DNA from: DATKZS01 sp035527835 [NCBI: bacterium]
Lineage (GTDB): Bacteria; RBG-13-61-14
Assembly: GCA_035527835.1 (NCBI GenBank)
Contig: DATKZS010000207.1
Location: 1-9,101 of the forward strand
DNA length: 9,101 nucleotides
Direction of reading: 5' to 3'
The notes below the pieces were generated by a model. The model did no database searches. It worked only from the letters and a program-made list of their open reading frames with translations, and was not told where the DNA came from. Shown one piece after another: positions 6,522 through 9,101 of the stretch. Positions within the stretch are counted from its first letter, which is position 1; each line of letters opens with the position of its first letter. The translations under genes and the position numbers were made by a program.

Positions 6522-6665
6522 AACCCCGAGCTCATCGCCCGCCTCCTCGACACTCTCCTCCAAATGGAGGACCAGAACGACAAGCTCAAAATCAAGCCCG
6601 CCGCCTCCCGCCACCTGGACGAGCGGCAAATCCGGCAGCTCAAGCCCCTGGGGTATCTGCACTGA
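6522..6665 (+). pseudogene. 3' remnant of an unrecognised protein gene
   Basis: A plus-strand frame starting right after an in-frame TAA (6519-6521) reads NPELIARLLDTLLQMEDQND... and ends ...DERQIRQLKPLGYLH at TGA 6663-6665, about 47 codons. C-rich third positions and amphipathic helices, with a coiled-coil-like LIARLLDTLLQMEDQNDKLK segment, look like real coding sequence, but there is no start codon before the stop upstream. The only internal ATG (codon 15) would give 33 residues without a ribosome binding site. I read it as the tail of a gene whose front has been lost. The family is not recognised. Confidence 0.45.
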
Positions 6666-6682
6666 AATCCAATAAAATTGAA

Positions 6683-6720
6683 CCACCAAGACACCAAGAA
6701 TACCAAGAACACCAAGAATT
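6683..6720. repeat. ACCAAGA tandem repeat
   Basis: Four units of ACCAAGA plus one or two further bases follow one another (ACCAAGAC, ACCAAGAAT, ACCAAGAAC, ACCAAGAAT), with a period of 8 to 9 bases, followed by an AT-rich stretch. It begins 18 bases after the stop of the coding remnant. Such CACCAAGACACCAAG repeats are, from memory, frequent between genes of environmental bacteria. Confidence 0.75.
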
Positions 6721-6768
6721 TTTTATTTTATCAAAACCGGTCTGATATGGGATGCGGCGGCTTTCCGT

Positions 6769-6896
6769 TTTGGAGTGCGTGCGGCTTGCCGCCGCTTTAG
6801 TTCGGCAAGCTTGCTTGCCGGTCAGGGAACAAGCTCTTCAAGCCGCCGGGAGCAAGCTCCCGGAGCCAAAGCGATAGCAAGCTTTCGCACTCCAAA
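6769..6896. repeat. composite hairpin element with 11-bp terminal inverted repeats
   Basis: The ends TTTGGAGTGCG (6769-6779) and CGCACTCCAAA (6886-6896) are perfect inverted repeats. Between them lie further hairpins that share a GCTTGC/GCAAGC core but differ in outer stem: GCGGC-TT-GCCGC (6781-6792), CGGCAAGC-TT-GCTTGCCG (6803-6820) and CCGGGAGC-AA-GCTCCCGG (6846-6863). There is also an imperfect one with AAAGC...GCTTT arms (6868-6885). The element codes for nothing and ends 34 bases before the -35 box of the WYL gene. It looks like a member of a repeat family known to me from Verrucomicrobia-like genomes, possibly a nonautonomous mobile unit. The rest of the 6666-6930 gap shows only the tandem repeat and AT-rich spacer. 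Confidence 0.75.
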
Positions 6897-6930
6897 GCGC
6901 TTTGCCGCGGATTGAGGCGGGTCCCGCGAT

Positions 6931-6960
6931 TTGACAATAGCTGTCACGGATGGGTGTAAT
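6931..6960 (+). promoter_or_regulatory. sigma70-type promoter of the WYL gene
   Basis: A perfect -35 box TTGACA (6931-6936) and a -10 box TGTAAT (6955-6960) are separated by 18 bases. The ATG at 6982 follows 21 bases after the -10 box, leaving a leader of about 15 bases that contains the GGGGAGGG ribosome binding site. A TTG in the same frame at 6931 could be mistaken for a start codon, but it is the -35 box itself. Confidence 0.75.
6932..6946. promoter_or_regulatory. possible operator TGACA-N5-TGTCA
   Basis: The inverted repeat TGACA-ATAGC-TGTCA overlaps the -35 box of the WYL gene. A dimeric regulator bound here would block the promoter, so autoregulation by the WYL protein is a natural guess. 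The half-sites are only five bases long, so chance occurrence is quite possible. Confidence 0.35.
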
Positions 6961-6981
6961 CATCGCGGGGAGGGACGGAAC

Positions 6982-7950
6982 ATGGCGCGGAGAGGAAAGC
7001 AGGGGCGGAAGGGGACCGCGGAGCAGCCGAATTATGAGGTGGCGCTGCGGATGGCGCGGATGGTGAGCGAGATGCCGGCGCACCCGTTCGGGTGGGAGCT
7101 CGGAGACGCGGCGGAGTATCTGCGGGTGAGCGAGCGCACGGTGCGGCGGTACGTGAAGGCGCTGGGGGAGGAGTTCACGGACGATGAGGGCGGCCCCCTC
7201 TACGGGATCGAGAAGAAGGGCGAAGATCTCCGGCTGGTGAAGAAGGGCCGGACGCGCGAGGGCCTGCCCGAGGGCGTGTATCACCTCATCTCCGTGCACC
7301 TGTCCCTCGAATTCTTCCGGATGCTCGGCGAGAACGTGGTGGCGCTGTCGGTGGAGGACGTGTTCGACCGCGCCCGGAAACGCCTCTCCCCCCGCGAGCG
7401 CGACCTCCTCGCCAACCTCGACCGCAAGTTCTTCACCGCCCCCGCCGCCATGAAGGACTACTCGGGCTGCGAGGACGTGCTGGAGGACGTAATCAAGGCC
7501 ATCGTGTTCCAGAACGTGATCAAGATCGTTTACCGGCGCGGCGACGGCGAGGTCCGGGACCATACCCTGGAACCCTATACGCTCATGTATCACAAGGGCG
7601 GCTTCTACCTCATCGCCCGCTCCGCCGGCCGCAAATCACCCGTCTATTTCCTGGTGGAAAACATCCTCTCCCTCCAAGTCACCCGCGACAAGTTCGCCTA
7701 TCCCAAGGACTATCGCCCCGAGCAGATGCTCGACGGCGCCTTCGGTATCTTCTCCGGACCCGCCAAAACCTTCAAGCTCAAATTCTCCCCGGCCCTCGCC
7801 GACTACATCGCCTGCCGCCGCTGGCATAAATCCCAAACCTTCCGCCGCCAAAAAGACGGCTCCCTCCTCATGACCCTCAAAGTGGCGGACACCGAAGAGG
7901 TGAGGAGCTGGATCCGCAGCTTCGGGAGGGCGGTCAAGGTGATGGGATAA
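6982..7950 (+). CDS. HTH-WYL domain transcriptional regulator
   Basis: A 322-residue regulator with a winged helix-turn-helix near the N-terminus (about 35-85; DAAEYLRVSERTVRRYVKAL at 42-61 is the helix-turn-helix) and a WYL domain (about 170-245). WYL landmarks are IKIVYRRGDG (180-189), LEPYTLMYHKGGFYLIARS (196-214, where FYL replaces the eponymous WYL) and DKFAYP (236-241). A WCX-like C-terminal domain follows (about 262-322; FKLKFSP, then EEVRSWIRSFGRAVKVMG). The end lacks the last 10 to 15 residues usual after this point. WYL domains bind nucleotides or nucleic acid and control DNA-damage and phage-defence genes. The start at ATG 6982 is supported by GGGGAGGG and the promoter just upstream. 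Third codon positions change from G-rich in the first ~70 codons to C-rich after ~130. The next gene is a putative nuclease 131 bases downstream on the same strand. Confidence 0.9.
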   Translation: MARRGKQGRKGTAEQPNYEVALRMARMVSEMPAHPFGWELGDAAEYLRVSERTVRRYVKALGEEFTDDEGGPLYGIEKKGEDLRLVKKGRTREGLPEGVYHLISVHLSLEFFRMLGENVVALSVEDVFDRARKRLSPRERDLLANLDRKFFTAPAAMKDYSGCEDVLEDVIKAIVFQNVIKIVYRRGDGEVRDHTLEPYTLMYHKGGFYLIARSAGRKSPVYFLVENILSLQVTRDKFAYPKDYRPEQMLDGAFGIFSGPAKTFKLKFSPALADYIACRRWHKSQTFRRQKDGSLLMTLKVADTEEVRSWIRSFGRAVKVMG

Positions 7951-8011
7951 AGTCGGCCGAGGAGCAGTTGCCGTTTATGCGCGGATGTGATACATCATGA
8001 AAAACCAAGGT

Positions 8012-8042
8012 GGCGGCGGCCGGAACTCGCGGCTCCGCCGCC
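8012..8042. other. GC-rich hairpin between WYL and nuclease genes
   Basis: GGCGGCGG (8012-8019) pairs with CCGCCGCC (8035-8042); inside it CCG (8020-8022) can pair with CGG (8030-8032). It lies in the 131-base gap between the WYL gene and the nuclease gene. There is no U-tract after it, so a Rho-independent terminator is unlikely. It may lower read-through or shield the downstream start region. Confidence 0.5.
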
Positions 8043-8081
8043 GCGCGGAGTCCGGCGGATCAAACATGCGAGGTTAGGATA

Positions 8082-9101
8082 ATGACCGGGAATGAAAACG
8101 CCAAAACCAAGCGGTATGCAGGGAAAAAGGCGGCTTCGACCGCCCGCGCCAAGCCTTCCCGTCCCCGGGGGAAAATTGTCCAACAGCCTGTTGGACAATT
8201 TAAGGGCGGCGCTCCGGCCATGCCCGAAAATTACGCCAGCGTGCTCCGGGAGCTTAAGCGCCGCATCAGTTCCGCTCAACAGCGGGCGGCGCTTTCCGTC
8301 AACCGCGAGCTGATCGCGCTCTATCTCGACATCGGGCGGAGACTGGCCCATGAATATGAGACTTCCGGCTGGGGGGACAAGGTGATCGAGTGCCTGGCCC
8401 ATGACCTGCGCCGCGCCTTTCCGGAGATGAAGGGCTTTTCCCGCACCAATCTGTTTTACATGAGGCAATGCTATTTCGCATATAAGGACGACCCCCAATT
8501 AGTCCAACAGGCTGTTGGACTAATTCCCTGGGGCCATAACCTGGCCATCCTCGCCAAGCTCAAGGGCCCGGAGGAGCGCGCCTTCTACCTCCGCGAGACC
8601 ATCGCCCACGGCTGGAGCCGCAACGTGCTCATCCATCAGATCGAGTCCGCCCTCCATCAGCGCCAGGGCGGGGCCGTCACCAATTTCCGCCGCGCCCTGC
8701 CTCCGGCCCAGTCCGAGCTGGCCGCCCAGACCATCAAGGATCCATACGTTTTCGATTTCCTGGGCCTTACCCGCGAGGCCCGGGAGCGCGAGCTCCACCA
8801 GGCCCTGGTCGAGAACATCCGCGACATGCTCCTGGAGCTGGGCCGCGGCTTCGCCTTCGTCGGCAGCCAGTTCCCCCTGTCCGTCGCCGGAGAGGACTAT
8901 TATATTGACCTCCTCTTCTACCACCTCCAACTCCGCTGCTACGTCGTCATTGACCTCAAAAGCGGAAAGTTCCTCCCCGAACACTCCGGCAAAATGAACT
9001 TCTACCTCTCCGCCGTGGACGACCTGCTCCGCGGGACCCACGACCAGCCCGCCATCGGACTAATCCTCTGCCGGGACCGAAACAACATCATCGCCGAATA
9101 C
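8082..9101 (+). CDS. DUF1016/YhcG-type PD-(D/E)XK nuclease (3' end beyond window)
   Basis: 340 codons without a stop up to the window edge. After a lysine- and arginine-rich leader (residues 1-46), the DUF1016 N-terminal domain (about 47-200) shows ALSVNRELIALYLDIGRRLA (69-88), GWGDKVIECLAHDLR, FSRTNLFYMRQCYFAY, VGLIPWGHN (145-153) and HGWSRNVLIHQIE. The C-terminal nuclease domain (from about 225) has DPYVFDFLGL, FAFVGSQFPL, the PD-(D/E)XK core D276 ... D291-L-K293 (YYIDLLFYH and VVIDLKSGKF), then KMNFYLSAVDDLLR. The family is often found near restriction and defence genes; its exact biochemical role is not settled. ATG 8082 gives the longest frame, with weak AGGA upstream. ATG 8220 (MPENYASVLRELKRRI) matches the start of the conserved part. 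Two 29-bp palindromes lie in the coding sequence (8173-8201, 8497-8525). Confidence 0.92.
   Translation, partial: MTGNENAKTKRYAGKKAASTARAKPSRPRGKIVQQPVGQFKGGAPAMPENYASVLRELKRRISSAQQRAALSVNRELIALYLDIGRRLAHEYETSGWGDKVIECLAHDLRRAFPEMKGFSRTNLFYMRQCYFAYKDDPQLVQQAVGLIPWGHNLAILAKLKGPEERAFYLRETIAHGWSRNVLIHQIESALHQRQGGAVTNFRRALPPAQSELAAQTIKDPYVFDFLGLTREARERELHQALVENIRDMLLELGRGFAFVGSQFPLSVAGEDYYIDLLFYHLQLRCYVVIDLKSGKFLPEHSGKMNFYLSAVDDLLRGTHDQPAIGLILCRDRNNIIAEY
8173..8201. repeat. 29-bp palindrome, copy 1, inside or ahead of the nuclease gene
   Basis: Arms of 14 bases around a single central C; the core is GTCCAACAGCCTGTTGGAC with AAATT/AATTT flanks. It codes for VQQPVG (33-38) in the poorly conserved leader, or lies 18 bases upstream of the alternative start at 8220. 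In that case it could be an operator or mRNA hairpin. Confidence 0.9.
8497..8525. repeat. 29-bp palindrome, copy 2, inside the nuclease gene
   Basis: Arms of 14 bases around a single central G; the core is GTCCAACAGGCTGTTGGAC with AATTA/TAATT flanks. It codes for VQQAVG (141-146), just before the conserved IPWGHN of the DUF1016 domain. It has the same length and reading frame as copy 1, with centres 324 bases apart. Confidence 0.9.

Noticed and set aside
5809-6675. 288-residue plus-strand frame opposite the TIGR02265-like gene
   Set aside because: The minus strand has a recognisable protein with a promoter; the plus-strand frame shows no family motif.
6683-6720. CRISPR array
   Set aside because: Units are 8-9 bases with no spacers of constant length and there is no cas gene in the window.
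7997-8077. 26-codon frame between the WYL and nuclease genes as a leader peptide
   Set aside because: No ribosome binding site; glycine/arginine composition simply reflects the GC-rich hairpin.

Overview
The window is GC-rich and bacterial. It holds a block of seven minus-strand genes, centred on riboflavin biosynthesis, that runs off the left edge. One further minus-strand gene lies upstream of that block, and two plus-strand genes lie at the right end. Several families of short intergenic hairpin repeats and the gene content resemble genomes of the PVC superphylum or Omnitrophota. That placement is a guess from memory of repeat style; nothing in the window (no rRNA, no marker gene) fixes the taxonomy.

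Layout along the minus strand, in order of transcription. A stand-alone 188-residue protein (6423-5857, TIGR02265/DUF2378-like, SWYP motif) has its own promoter. A second promoter (5829-5801) then starts comEB (dCMP deaminase), nrdR (regulator of ribonucleotide reductase genes) and ribD, which are linked by two 4-base ATGA overlaps. ribE follows after a hairpin-repeat spacer. Next come two genes not known to belong to riboflavin synthesis: an unrecognised 256-residue protein and a B12-binding-type radical SAM protein, each separated from its neighbours by a different repeat element. The first 55 codons of ribB (or ribBA) lie at the left edge. ComEB and NrdR concern deoxynucleotide supply. RibD, RibE and RibB supply the reductive, final and 3,4-dihydroxy-2-butanone-4-phosphate steps of riboflavin synthesis; ribH is not in the window and could lie beyond the left edge. 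No FMN riboswitch was seen.

On the right, about 560 bases hold a short coding remnant, an ACCAAGA tandem repeat and a composite hairpin element with 11-bp terminal inverted repeats. They precede a plus-strand WYL-domain transcription factor with a clear promoter and a possible self-operator. After 131 bases comes a DUF1016/YhcG-type PD-(D/E)XK nuclease gene, cut by the right edge. This pair could be a small defence-type locus, but the evidence is context only.

The most unusual signals are structural. (1) Small hairpins of 8-bp arms and a 2-base loop, each with a different stem, cluster between ribE and the next gene, with two more inside the composite element upstream of the WYL gene. (2) Hairpins with a conserved ACTCC loop and changing stems sit between ribD and ribE, and one supplies the ribD stop codon. 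(3) Two 29-bp palindromes with nearly the same core lie inside the nuclease coding sequence in the same reading frame. No complete new biological system could be demonstrated from the sequence alone.
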